From Aquamicrobium sp. (GTDB lineage: Bacteria > Pseudomonadota > Alphaproteobacteria > Rhizobiales > Rhizobiaceae), in NCBI RefSeq assembly GCF_023954335.1, contig NZ_JAMLIE010000002.1, positions 806,001 through 870,000 on the forward strand: a stretch of DNA of 64,000 bases, written 5' to 3'. This document shows positions 55,387-63,918 of this stretch, in pieces. Position numbers and translations under genes: made by a program. The first letter of the stretch is position 1; every line of letters starts with the position of its first letter. Below the pieces are notes generated by a model, which saw nothing but the letters and a program-made list of their open reading frames with translations, was not told where the DNA came from and ran no database searches.

Positions 55387-55420
55387 AAAAAGCCTCCCCC
55401 GCGATGCGCGCGGGGAAGGC
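55387..55420 (-). terminator. Intrinsic terminator between binding protein and permease genes
   Basis: On the minus strand a 12-bp stem GCCTTCCCCGCG / CGCGGGGGAGGC (one U-G pair) is followed by TTTTT. It lies 20 bp past the substrate-binding-protein stop and would cut transcription before the permeases, keeping the binding protein in excess. Confidence 0.8.
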
Positions 55421-55439
55421 GTTCAGGAAAGGCCGGATG

Positions 55440-56933
55440 CTATTCCGTCCAGTGGACCTTGGTCAGGTCGGCGACGGAGAGCGGCCAGTTCTCCCACATG
55501 CCTTCGAGCTTGGCGTCCCACACGCCGACCTTGGGCATCTGGAACAGGAAGCCGACGGCCGCGTCCTCGGCGAGGATGCGCTGGGCCTTGCCGTAGAGCT
55601 CGTTGCGCTTGGCCTCGTCGGTCGTGACTTCCAGCTCCTCCATCACCGCGTTGAACTCGGGGTTCTGGTACTGGAAGTAGTAATCGGGCCGCGCATAGAT
55701 GTTGATGTCGTTCGGCTCGACATGGCTGACGATAGACAGGTCGTAGTCCTTGTCGGTGAAGACCTGCTTCAACCAGTCGGCCCACTCGAGCGGGACGATC
55801 TCCAGGTTGATGCCGACCTGGCGAAGCTGCGAGGCGATGATCTCGCCGCCCTCGCGGGCATAGGGCGGGGGCGGCAGCTTCAGCGTCGCGGAGAAGCCGT
55901 CCGGCAGCCCGGCCTCGGCCAGCAGCTCCTTGGCGCGGTTCGGGTCGTGCGGATAGGTGCCGGTCAGGTCGACATAGGCCGGATGGTGCGGGGCGAAGTG
56001 CGAGCCGATCGGCACGCCGAGGCCGGAGGACGCGCCGGCGATGATCTCGTCGCGGTTCAGCGCATGGGCGATGGCCTGGCGCACCTGGAGCTTGTCGAAC
56101 GGCTCCTTCTTGTTGTTGGTCGACAGGACCGTCTCACCCTCGGTCGAGCCGATCACCACCTTGAAGCGGGGATCGGCCTCAATCTGCGCCAGCGCGTCGC
56201 CGGCCGGCATGTTGGAGAAGGCGTGGACGTCGCCTGAGAGCAGGGCAGGGATCGCGGCGGCGGCATCCGGCACGATGCGGAATTCGGCGCGCTCCAGCGC
56301 GACGGGCTCGCCCCAGTAGTCGGGATTCTTGACCAGCTTGATCGAGGAGCCCTTGGCCCAGCTCTCGAACTTGAACGGGCCGGTTCCGACCGGGTGCTCC
56401 TTGTTGTTGTCGGCCGTGGCCGGCGAGACGATGGCGGCTTCGCCCCAGCCCATGTTCCACAGGAACGCGCCCTGCGGGTGCTTGAGCGTCACCTTCACGG
56501 TCGCCGGATCGACGACCTCGACCGTGTCGACGGCCGAGTAGAGCTGCTTCTGCGGGTTGACCGAATCCTCGGCCATGGCCCGCTCGATGGAGAACTTGAC
56601 GTCGTCGGCGCTGAACGGCGTGCCGTCGTGGAACTTGGCCCCGGTGCGCAGCTTGAAGGTGTAGGTCTTGCCGTCGTCCGAGATGTCCCAGCTTTCGGCG
56701 AGGCCGGGCTGCACCTGCCCGTCGGGGCCGATGCGGGTGATGCCTTCGAAGATGTTGGCGTAGCCGACTTCCTTGATCGCGGCAGCGGCGCCGGCGGTCG
56801 GGTCGAGATGCGGCGGCTCCAGCACCATGCCGATGACGACATCGGTGCGGGCCGCGAGCGCCCCGGTGGCGGCGGCGGTGGAAACGGCCAGCGCAAGCCC
56901 TGCGGCGGCGAGGATCGACTTCAACGGCTTCAT
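55440..56933 (-). CDS. ABC transporter substrate-binding protein, peptide/nickel family (SBP_bac_5)
   Basis: A 497-residue periplasmic binding protein. Signal peptide KSILAAAGLALAVSTAAATG ending in ALA, then the family 5 blocks DVVIGMVLEPPHLDPTAGAA, FKLRTGAKFHDGTPFSADDV, VGTGPFKFESWAKGSSIKLV and FDKLQVRQAIAHALNRDEII. It captures a peptide or opine-like ligand for the DppB/DppC/DppDF importer. AGGGAG about 7 nt upstream of ATG 56933. The ligand is unknown; the M20 deacylase gene upstream may act on the imported compound. Confidence 0.92.
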   Translation of the reverse strand: MKPLKSILAAAGLALAVSTAAATGALAARTDVVIGMVLEPPHLDPTAGAAAAIKEVGYANIFEGITRIGPDGQVQPGLAESWDISDDGKTYTFKLRTGAKFHDGTPFSADDVKFSIERAMAEDSVNPQKQLYSAVDTVEVVDPATVKVTLKHPQGAFLWNMGWGEAAIVSPATADNNKEHPVGTGPFKFESWAKGSSIKLVKNPDYWGEPVALERAEFRIVPDAAAAIPALLSGDVHAFSNMPAGDALAQIEADPRFKVVIGSTEGETVLSTNNKKEPFDKLQVRQAIAHALNRDEIIAGASSGLGVPIGSHFAPHHPAYVDLTGTYPHDPNRAKELLAEAGLPDGFSATLKLPPPPYAREGGEIIASQLRQVGINLEIVPLEWADWLKQVFTDKDYDLSIVSHVEPNDINIYARPDYYFQYQNPEFNAVMEELEVTTDEAKRNELYGKAQRILAEDAAVGFLFQMPKVGVWDAKLEGMWENWPLSVADLTKVHWTE

Positions 56934-57024
56934 CACTCTCTCCCTGACGTGGAACTGATTTTGGCGGCGATCAAAGCGCGAAACGGCCGGCGAGTAAATC
57001 GGCTTTGTTGCGGCGCACCGCGCT

Positions 57025-58344
57025 CTATCCGTGACGGTGGCCGTGGCCATGATCGTGGGCATGGGAATCCTGGCGCGCGCCGCGCAGCAGCGCGTCGAGC
57101 GAGATCGCCATCACCTTGGCCGATTCGACCATGTCGTCGATGCCGACCCACTCGTCCGGCCGGTGGGCGAGATCGAGGATGCCGGGGCCGTAGGCGATGC
57201 AGTCGTGCAGGTGGCCAATGCGGGCGATGTGCTTCTGGTCGTAGGTGCCGGGCGAGATCACGTAGTCCGGCTCGCGGCCGAAGATCTGCCGGATTCCTTC
57301 CGCCACCGCCGTCACCACCGGCGCGTTGCGCTCGGTCATGGTCGGCAGCACCTCCATCATGTCGCGGATCGAATAGTCGAATTTCGGCCGCTCGCGCTTC
57401 AGGCGCTCGAGAATGGACGTGACCTCGCCCTTCACCTCGTCGAGCGATTCCTCGAGCAGGAAGCGGCGGTCGATCACCGCGCGGCATGAATCCGCGACGT
57501 TTGGCGAGGGAAGGCCGGGAAAATGGTCCTCGGTCTGGCCGCCATGGATCGAGTTGATGTTCATGGTCGAGCGGCGCGCGCCTTCCGGCACGACGGGCAT
57601 CTCGGTCCGCTTGGCGTCGAGCGCGGGAAAGAGCTCGTCCTCGAAAGCGTGGAGCACCGCGCCCATGTGGCGGATCGCCGAATCGCCGAGGAAGGGCATC
57701 GAGCCGTGGGCGATGGAGCCCTTCGTCTCGATCTCCGCCCACCAGACGCCGCGATGGCCGAGGCAGATGCGGTCCTTGTTCAGCGGCTCGGGGATGATGA
57801 CGTGATCGACGCGCGGGCGGGAGAACAAGCCCTGCCGCGCCAGATAGGCGACGCCGCCGAAGCCGCCGGATTCCTCGTCCACCGTGCCGGAAATCTCGAT
57901 CGCGCCGGGGAAGTCGGGAAAGACCTCCATGAAGGCTTCGGCCGCGATGATCGAGGCGGCGAGGCCGCCCTTCATGTCGCAGGCGCCGCGCCCGTAGACG
58001 CGCCCGTCCTTCACCGTGCCGGCGAACGGATCGACGGTCCAGCCTTCGCCGGCCTCGACCACGTCGATATGCGAGTTGAAATGCACGGTCGCGCCGGGGC
58101 TGCGGCCCTCGCGCCGCGCCACGATGTTGGTGCGCGGGTAGCGATTGGTGTCGCCGGGCGTGCCTTCGCCGCGAACCAGCTTCGTCTGGAAGCCGCGCTG
58201 CTTCAACCGCGCGCCGATATATTCGGCGCAGGGCGTATAGGCTTCTCCCGGCGGGTTGACCGTCGGGAAGCGGATCAGGTCCGACGTCAGGGCGACGAGC
58301 TCGTCGCGTCGGCTTTCGACTGCACGGAAGAGACGTTCGTTCAT
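57025..58344 (-). CDS. M20 family deacylase (ArgE/DapE-related) with His-rich tail
   Basis: A 439-residue zinc hydrolase. Metal and catalytic residues: HFNSHIDVVEAG (His and Asp), GACDMKGGLAAS (bridging Asp), TVDEESGGFGGVAYL (Glu base and ligand), IPEPLNKDR and the C-terminal GTYDQKHIARIG (His). It hydrolyses an N-acyl amino acid or related amide. The C-terminus DSHAHDHGHGHRHG is His-rich and may store or bind metals such as Ni or Zn, unusual for the family. It precedes the ABC importer genes on the same strand. Confidence 0.88.
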   Translation of the reverse strand: MNERLFRAVESRRDELVALTSDLIRFPTVNPPGEAYTPCAEYIGARLKQRGFQTKLVRGEGTPGDTNRYPRTNIVARREGRSPGATVHFNSHIDVVEAGEGWTVDPFAGTVKDGRVYGRGACDMKGGLAASIIAAEAFMEVFPDFPGAIEISGTVDEESGGFGGVAYLARQGLFSRPRVDHVIIPEPLNKDRICLGHRGVWWAEIETKGSIAHGSMPFLGDSAIRHMGAVLHAFEDELFPALDAKRTEMPVVPEGARRSTMNINSIHGGQTEDHFPGLPSPNVADSCRAVIDRRFLLEESLDEVKGEVTSILERLKRERPKFDYSIRDMMEVLPTMTERNAPVVTAVAEGIRQIFGREPDYVISPGTYDQKHIARIGHLHDCIAYGPGILDLAHRPDEWVGIDDMVESAKVMAISLDALLRGARQDSHAHDHGHGHRHG

Positions 58345-58531
58345 GGGGCAACCTAGAGCAAAGCGGGGCAGGTCTGGCAAGATGTCGGCGTTGGGCCAGC
58401 GCCTCACGCGGATTTGACCGCCCGCCGGCGACATCCTGTTAGGGAATTGGCGGCAGGATGCGCGGGAAGATTGATCGCAAAGGGATTCTGCGGCAATGAT
58501 TTTCGCGAGACCGGGCAGGGGAATCGGGGAT

Positions 58532-58972
58532 ATGGCGGGCACGAGGCGTTTCATTGCGACCGTGGCAGCGGGCCTCGCGCTGTGGACGCTCCCGGCCGTC
58601 GAGGCCGAGGCCGCGAGCCTCATCGCGCGCGTCGACGTCGCGGCGCAGAAGATGACCGTCTCGCGTTACGGCAAGGTGCTGCACGAATGGCCGGTCTCGA
58701 CCGCGGCGGCGGGCTACACGACGCCGCGCGGCGAATACCGGCCGCAGCGCATCCACAAGATGTGGCATTCGCGCACCTACGACATGGCGCCGATGCCGTT
58801 CGCGGTGTTCTACGACCGCGGCTGGGCGGTGCACGGCACCTCGGCCGTGTCGCGCCTCGGCAGCCCCGCCTCGCATGGCTGCGTGCGGCTCGCTACGCCC
58901 AATGCCGAGATCTTCTACACGCTGGTCCGGCAGGTCGGGCCGGGCAACACCCGGATCATCGTTCAGGACTGA
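58532..58972 (+). CDS. L,D-transpeptidase (YkuD family)
   Basis: A 146-residue exported enzyme. The signal peptide (FIATVAAGLALWTLPAVEAE) is followed by the YkuD domain with VHGTSAVSRLGSPASHGCVR containing the catalytic Cys in HGCVRL and the upstream His. It forms 3-3 cross-links or attaches lipoproteins to peptidoglycan. I chose ATG 58532 (MAGTRRF) with GGGGA just upstream; ATG 58496 is in frame. The 3' end overlaps lpxXL by 10 bp, convergent. Confidence 0.9.
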   Translation: MAGTRRFIATVAAGLALWTLPAVEAEAASLIARVDVAAQKMTVSRYGKVLHEWPVSTAAAGYTTPRGEYRPQRIHKMWHSRTYDMAPMPFAVFYDRGWAVHGTSAVSRLGSPASHGCVRLATPNAEIFYTLVRQVGPGNTRIIVQD

Positions 58973-59949
58973 GGGGCGGGCTTCGCCGCCTTCGCCTTCT
59001 TCCTGCCGTCGAGCTCCCAGCGCTTGTGGAACCACATCCACTGGCCGGGATGCTCGCGCACCCAGCCCTCGACCACGTCGTTCAGCAGCTGGCAGGTGGC
59101 GTTGACGTCGACCGTGCCCTTTTCGGTGCGCGGCAGGACGAGCCTGTCGTAGACCTCGAGCCGGAAGCGGTTGCCCGGCAGGCGGATCGAGCGCGCGGGG
59201 TAGACGTCGCACTCGTACTGGCGGGCGAGTTTGGCGACGAGCGGGCTGGTGTTGCAGGGCAGGCCGAAGAAGGTGGTCGGCACGCCGTGCCTGAACTTCT
59301 GGTCGACCAGCACGCCGATATTGCCGTCGCGCTCCAGCACCCGGGCGAGGCCGAAAGCGGCGCCGGCGCGCGAGGCAATCAGCTCGCCCATCGCCTCGGC
59401 GCGGGTCGAGAAGATGTATTTCGCGATGTAGGGGTTGTTCGGCGCGCGGAACAGCGCCGTCACCGGCAGGTCGTAGAGCGAGGCCGCCACCGGTAAGAGC
59501 TCGAAATTGCCGGTATGGGCGGTGAAGAAGATGTGCGGCTTCTTCTCCTCGCGCAGGCGCAGGAAAATCTCCTCGCCGGAAATCTCGATCCGCGCTTGCT
59601 CGCCGTCGCCGGGCTTCAGCTCGAACATCCGGTCGAGATAGAGATACTCGCCGGCAAGGCGCGCCATGTTGCCCCACATGTCGGAGGCGATGGCGCGGAT
59701 CTCCTCCTCGCTTTTCTCGGGGTAGGCGCGGCGCAGATTGTCGAGCGCGACGCGGTGGCGGCCGGTGAGCGGCCCGATGCGCCGGGCGGCGCGGTCGGCG
59801 AAGGCCAGCGCCCTGTCGGGCGGCAGGAGGCGCAGCAGCCACAATATGGCGAAGGCGAGCTGCCCGACCAGCCAGTGCTCCGCCCGCTTGAGAATGCGCA
59901 GCGTGCGCGCGGCGAGCGGCCGCAGGAATGTCGCCGCGCGTCCGGCCAT
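58963..59949 (-). CDS. lpxXL: Lipid A very-long-chain acyltransferase LpxXL
   Basis: A 328-residue LpxL/HtrB-family acyltransferase: HWLVGQLAFAILWLLRLLPP membrane region, catalytic HX4E in FFTAHTGNFELLP, FRAPNNPYI, VGVLVDQK-like IGVLVDQKFR and WMWFHKRWE. In rhizobia the LpxXL enzyme adds a very-long-chain 27-hydroxy fatty acid from AcpXL to lipid A. Its ATG (59949) overlaps the preceding oxidoreductase stop by one base (TGATG), and it is the last gene of the acpXL cluster, which identifies it as LpxXL rather than LpxL. Confidence 0.9.
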   Translation of the reverse strand: MAGRAATFLRPLAARTLRILKRAEHWLVGQLAFAILWLLRLLPPDRALAFADRAARRIGPLTGRHRVALDNLRRAYPEKSEEEIRAIASDMWGNMARLAGEYLYLDRMFELKPGDGEQARIEISGEEIFLRLREEKKPHIFFTAHTGNFELLPVAASLYDLPVTALFRAPNNPYIAKYIFSTRAEAMGELIASRAGAAFGLARVLERDGNIGVLVDQKFRHGVPTTFFGLPCNTSPLVAKLARQYECDVYPARSIRLPGNRFRLEVYDRLVLPRTEKGTVDVNATCQLLNDVVEGWVREHPGQWMWFHKRWELDGRKKAKAAKPAPQS

Positions 59950-60977
59950 CAGGCGATCCGCAGGATGATCTTGCCGAAGACGTCGCGGCCTTCCATGCGG
60001 CGCAGCGCGAGGTCGATGTCGTCGAAGCCGACTTCCGTGTCGATCACCGGCCTGACGATGCCGGCCGCCATCTTGAGCATGGCGTTCTCCATGTTCTCCA
60101 TGCGGCAGCCGAACGAGCCGAAGATCTTCAACTGCTGTTGGAAGAGCTGCATCAGGTTCATCGAGGTCGAGACGCCGGAGGTCGAGCCGCAGGTGACGAG
60201 GCGGCCGCCCCGCTTCATCGACAGCATCGAGCCGGCCCAGGTGTCCGCCCCGACATGCTCGAACACGACGTCGACGCCCTTCTTGGCGGTGAGCTTGCGC
60301 ACCACGCCCTCGAAGCGGTCCTCGCGATAGTTGATGACGTGGTCGGCGCCCAGCGCCTTCGCCTTGTCGATCTTGTCGTTCGAGCCAACGGTGGTGATGA
60401 CAGTGCAGCCCATGCGTTTTGCGAGCTGGATCGCGGCCGAGCCGATGCCGGAGCCGCCGGCATGGATCAGGATGGTCTCGCCGGGTTCCAGCTTCGCGTT
60501 GTCGAACAGCATATGCTCGACCGTGCCGAAGGTGACGGGCGCGACCGCCGCGCCGACCTCGTCGACGCCCGGAGGCGCGGGGACGAGCAGGCGCGCCGGG
60601 AGATTGACCTTCTCCTGCGCGAAGCCGTCGAGATGGAAGCCGTGAACGCCCGAGACGTGGCCGCAGAGGTTGTCGCGGCCCTCGCGGCAGGCGCGGCAGC
60701 GCCCGCAGGTGCGCGCGCCGTAGATCGAGACGAGCTGGCCGGGCAGGAGGCCGGCGACGCCCGGGCCGACCGTCTCGACCTCGCCGGAGGCTTCCGCGCC
60801 GATGACGAGCGGCATCTTGCGCTTGGCGAAGGCCATGCCGCGCCAGCCCCAGACGTCGATGTGGTTGAGCGCGACGGCCCTGATCCGCACCGTGACCTCG
60901 CCGATGGCGGGCGGCGGCGGAGGAGGCAGCTCGACGGCTTCCAGCCGCCGGTCCTCGACGAGTTGCAATGCGCGCAT
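59949..60977 (-). CDS. Zinc-binding alcohol dehydrogenase-like protein of the acpXL cluster
   Basis: A 342-residue medium-chain dehydrogenase. GHE-like start (LVIGAEASGEVETVGPGVAG), structural-zinc cysteines in CGRCRACREGRDNLC, and the NAD(P) motif AGGSGIGSAAIQLAKRMGC. In rhizobia the equivalent gene (adh2XL) sits between fabF1XL and lpxXL and is thought to help build the very-long-chain acyl chain. ATG 60977 (MRALQLVED) is the family start; the frame further upstream is not coding. Confidence 0.88.
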   Translation of the reverse strand: MRALQLVEDRRLEAVELPPPPPPAIGEVTVRIRAVALNHIDVWGWRGMAFAKRKMPLVIGAEASGEVETVGPGVAGLLPGQLVSIYGARTCGRCRACREGRDNLCGHVSGVHGFHLDGFAQEKVNLPARLLVPAPPGVDEVGAAVAPVTFGTVEHMLFDNAKLEPGETILIHAGGSGIGSAAIQLAKRMGCTVITTVGSNDKIDKAKALGADHVINYREDRFEGVVRKLTAKKGVDVVFEHVGADTWAGSMLSMKRGGRLVTCGSTSGVSTSMNLMQLFQQQLKIFGSFGCRMENMENAMLKMAAGIVRPVIDTEVGFDDIDLALRRMEGRDVFGKIILRIA

Positions 60978-61017
60978 GGGTTTTCGTCCGCTAGTGTCTG
61001 TCTTGTTGCGGTGCGGG

Positions 61018-62292
61018 TTAGCCGGGTTCCCGCGCCATGACAAGGCATGCGTTCTGGCCGCCGAAGCCGAAGGAGTTCGACAGGACGGTCGAAACCTCGG
61101 CCTCGCGCTTGACGTTCGGCACCACGTCGAGCTCGATCGAGGGGTCGGGCTGGTCGTAGTTGATGGTCGGCGGGATGACGCCGCGCGTCATGGTCAGGAT
61201 CGAGAACACGGCCTCGACCGCGCCGGCCGCCGACAGCGTATGGCCGATCATCGACTTGTTGGACGAGACCGGCATCGTCTTCATCCGCCCGCCGAACACG
61301 GTGGACAGCGACAGGTGCTCCATCTTGTCGTTCTCCGGCGTCGAGGTGCCGTGGGCGTTGACGTAGTCGATGCCGTCCTCGCCGAGGCCGGCGTCGGCGA
61401 GCGCGGCGCGCACGGCGGCGATGGCCGGCGAGCCGTCTGGCTTGGAGCGGGTGCGGTGGAAATCGTCGGCCTTCTCGCCGCAGCCGGCGACGATGCCCAG
61501 CACCTTGGCGCCGCGCGCCAGCGCGCTGTCGAGCGATTCCAGCACCAGCGCGGCCGAGCCTTCGGCCAGCACGAAGCCGTCGCGGTCGCGCGAGAAGGGC
61601 TTCGAGGCCTTCTGCGGCTCCTCGTTCTGCGTCGACAGCGCCGAGAGCAGCGAGAAGCGGATCAGCGCCTCGGCGGTGGCCGAGCCGTCGGCGCCGATGG
61701 AAAGCGCCCGCGTCGCCTCGCCGCGGCGGATGGCCTCGACGCCGAGCTGGATCGCGGTCGCGCCCGAGGCGCAGGCGGTCGAGACGCTCACCGGCAAGCC
61801 GCGCGCGCCGAACCGCTCGGCTAGCCGGTCGGCGATGGTGCCGAACTGGGTCGAATCCCAGACGGTCTCGTCGAGATGCTCGCGGGCCGAGACCAGCAGC
61901 CGCTCATAATCCGGCAGGTCGAGATTGGCGGCGTCGTAGAGGCGGAAGCGGTCGTGCCAGCCGAGCTCGACCGGCGGCGTGGCGAGAAACAGCGGGCCGG
62001 CGAAGTTGCCGGCATCGAGCCCCGACCCCGCGACGGCCTCGACGGCCGAGGTTTCGGCGAGCTCGTAGGTCAGGGCGCTCGCGCCCTTGTCGCTCGACGG
62101 CAGGAAATCGACCATGCCCGAGATGGTGGTCGCCAGATGCTCGACCGGGAAGCGCGTGATCGGCCGGATGCCGGAGCGGCCGGAGGTCAGGGCCGACCAG
62201 TTGTCCTCGACGCCCTGGCCGAGCGAGGTGACGACGCCGATGCCGGTGACGGCGACGATGGGCCTGCCCAAATGATCGGTGGTGCGTGCCAT
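61018..62292 (-). CDS. fabF1XL: Beta-ketoacyl-ACP synthase, FabF1XL type
   Basis: A 424-residue KAS II-type condensing enzyme with an intact Cys-His-His triad: VSTACASGATAIQLG, NAHGTSTPENDKMEH and MIGHTLSAAGAVEAV. It elongates acyl chains on AcpXL for the C28 acid of lipid A. It lies after fabF2XL, separated by 119 bp that contain an intergenic repeat. GGAAGG about 8 nt upstream of ATG 62292. Confidence 0.9.
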   Translation of the reverse strand: MARTTDHLGRPIVAVTGIGVVTSLGQGVEDNWSALTSGRSGIRPITRFPVEHLATTISGMVDFLPSSDKGASALTYELAETSAVEAVAGSGLDAGNFAGPLFLATPPVELGWHDRFRLYDAANLDLPDYERLLVSAREHLDETVWDSTQFGTIADRLAERFGARGLPVSVSTACASGATAIQLGVEAIRRGEATRALSIGADGSATAEALIRFSLLSALSTQNEEPQKASKPFSRDRDGFVLAEGSAALVLESLDSALARGAKVLGIVAGCGEKADDFHRTRSKPDGSPAIAAVRAALADAGLGEDGIDYVNAHGTSTPENDKMEHLSLSTVFGGRMKTMPVSSNKSMIGHTLSAAGAVEAVFSILTMTRGVIPPTINYDQPDPSIELDVVPNVKREAEVSTVLSNSFGFGGQNACLVMAREPG

Positions 62293-62310
62293 GCGGGTTG
62301 CCTTCCCTCT

Positions 62311-62416
62311 TAGACCGCTTCATCGTTTCATGGCCACGGTGAAGCAGTCCAACTCCTTGTATTGACGCAATTCCGGACGGAAAAGTGCTTCACACTTTTC
62401 CTGGAGTTGCTCTAGG
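62311..62416. repeat. Rhizobial intergenic repeat between fabF2XL and fabF1XL
   Basis: The segment running from TAGACCGCTTCA to TTGCTCTAG contains TTGACGCAATTCCGGACGGA and ends with a GGAAAAGTG-CTTCA-CACTTTTCC hairpin (62379-62401). From memory this is a very common Rhizobiales intergenic repeat. Its last bases (CTAG on the minus strand, 62412-62415) supply the TAG stop of fabF2XL. Confidence 0.75.
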
Positions 62417-63599
62417 CCCTGACCACGAGGGCCGCGCCCTCGAAGCGGCGATAGCCGACCGCCGTCGCCAGCGCCGCCTGCGGCGCGCCGTCGATCCCGC
62501 TCTCGTTCTCGGGGTCGAAGGCGGGGTAGGGCGCGCCGTTGTGGATGGCGAGCGCGGCGAGCGCGATGGCGAAGGGGAACTGGACCTCCTTCATGTGGCC
62601 GGTCAGCGAGGAAAAGCCGCGAACCGCGAAATCGCCGGCGCCGGAGAGTGCCGAGCGCTCCGCCCCGGTCGCGGCATGGGCGCCCGACGCGCCGGACAGC
62701 GCCAGCAGCCTTTCGCCGGGCAGGCCGAGCGCGCGCACAAGACCAGAGATCGCCTCGGTCAGGTTGCCCTCGGCGCGCCGGGCGCTGCCGGATTCGACCT
62801 TGCCGAGCGCGGCATAGGCGTTGCGGCCGCGCTGCTTCGCATGCGCGCGCGATTCGAGGACGAGGAAGGCCGCGCCCGAGCCGGTGACGATGCCGCCGCC
62901 GTCGTTCGCCGCGCGTTTCCAGATGGATTTCCACCGCTTGCGGTGCAGGAGGCCGCCGAGCTCGTAGCCGAGCAGCATGTCGGCATGCTCGGTCTGGAAC
63001 GCCGCGCCGACGAGGGCGTGGCTGGACTGGCCGGCGCGGATGCGCGCCGCGGCCGTCTCCACCGCGGCGACGCCCGCGCCTTCCTCGCCCATGAAGGTGC
63101 GCGAGGACCCCGTCACCTTGTGGACGATGGAGATGTTGCCGGCGAGGAGGTTGGAAAGCTGGGCGAGGAACAGCGTCGGGCGCAGCTCCGTCGTCAGTTT
63201 CTCGTTGAGCAGCATGTCGCGGTCGTTGCGGGCGCGGCCGGCGTCGAGGATCACCTGGTCGACGGCCATGTCGCGCTCGCCGCCGCCGGCGGCGACGATC
63301 ATGTCCATGCTGGCGAGGAGCGCCTCGTTCTCCTTCATCCCGGCATCGTCGAGCGCCAGCCCCGCCGCATAGGTGCCGAGCCGCTGCCACGTCTCCATCT
63401 GGCGCTGGTCGCCGCGCTTGGGAATCTGGCGGCTCCAGTCGATCTCCGGCAGGGGATGGACCGTGTAGGGCGTGAAGCGCTCGGCCTCGATGACCGGCTT
63501 CGCCCCCGGCGCCGACAGGATCTGCCAGTGCCGGTCCGCGCCCTCGCCGAGCGAGGAGACGAGGCCGATACCGGTGATGACGACGTCGTTGGCGCTCAT
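62412..63599 (-). CDS. fabF2XL: Beta-ketoacyl-ACP synthase-like protein, FabF2XL type, no active-site Cys
   Basis: A 395-residue KAS fold protein (MSANDVVITGIGLVSSLGEG; LSGASGAHAATGAERSALSG; SSLTGHMKEVQFPFAIALAA). Where active enzymes have TACxxG, this protein reads VTGSSRTFMGEEGAG, with Ser in place of the nucleophile Cys, so it resembles a chain-length factor that pairs with FabF1XL. ATG 63599 lies 34 nt after acpXL. In sequenced rhizobia a fabZ-like gene is expected in that position; here there is no room for it. The stop codon is provided by the adjoining intergenic repeat. Confidence 0.88.
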   Translation of the reverse strand: MSANDVVITGIGLVSSLGEGADRHWQILSAPGAKPVIEAERFTPYTVHPLPEIDWSRQIPKRGDQRQMETWQRLGTYAAGLALDDAGMKENEALLASMDMIVAAGGGERDMAVDQVILDAGRARNDRDMLLNEKLTTELRPTLFLAQLSNLLAGNISIVHKVTGSSRTFMGEEGAGVAAVETAAARIRAGQSSHALVGAAFQTEHADMLLGYELGGLLHRKRWKSIWKRAANDGGGIVTGSGAAFLVLESRAHAKQRGRNAYAALGKVESGSARRAEGNLTEAISGLVRALGLPGERLLALSGASGAHAATGAERSALSGAGDFAVRGFSSLTGHMKEVQFPFAIALAALAIHNGAPYPAFDPENESGIDGAPQAALATAVGYRRFEGAALVVRA

Positions 63600-63633
63600 G
63601 CGGGCCTCATCGTGCGAATGGGACGGCGGCGCG

Positions 63634-63918
63634 TCAGACGGCGTTCTTGGCGGCGACGAGGCCGTCTATCTTGGCGCACAGGTTCTCCATGACGAAGTAT
63701 TCCTCGGCCGAAGCCTTGCCGTCGTTGACTTCCTGCGTCCACTTCTCGAGCGGCACCTTGATGCCGAACTCCTTGTCGATGGCGAACACGATGTCGAGGA
63801 AATCGAGGCTGTCGATGCCGAGATCGTCGATGGTGTGGCTCTTGGGCGTGATGGTGTCGCGGTCGATCTCGCTCGTCTCGGCGATGATGTCGGCAACTTT
63901 GTCGAATGTCGTTGTCAC
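63634..63918 (-). CDS. acpXL: Acyl carrier protein AcpXL
   Basis: A 94-residue acidic acyl carrier protein with the 4'-phosphopantetheine serine in DLGIDSLDFLDIVFAIDKEF. It has the extended C-terminal part (WTQEVNDGKASAEEYFVMEN) typical of AcpXL, which carries the growing 27-hydroxyoctacosanoyl chain for lipid A. It is the first gene of the cluster; the promoter must lie in 63919-64000 or beyond the window. Confidence 0.94.
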   Translation of the reverse strand: MTTTFDKVADIIAETSEIDRDTITPKSHTIDDLGIDSLDFLDIVFAIDKEFGIKVPLEKWTQEVNDGKASAEEYFVMENLCAKIDGLVAAKNAV

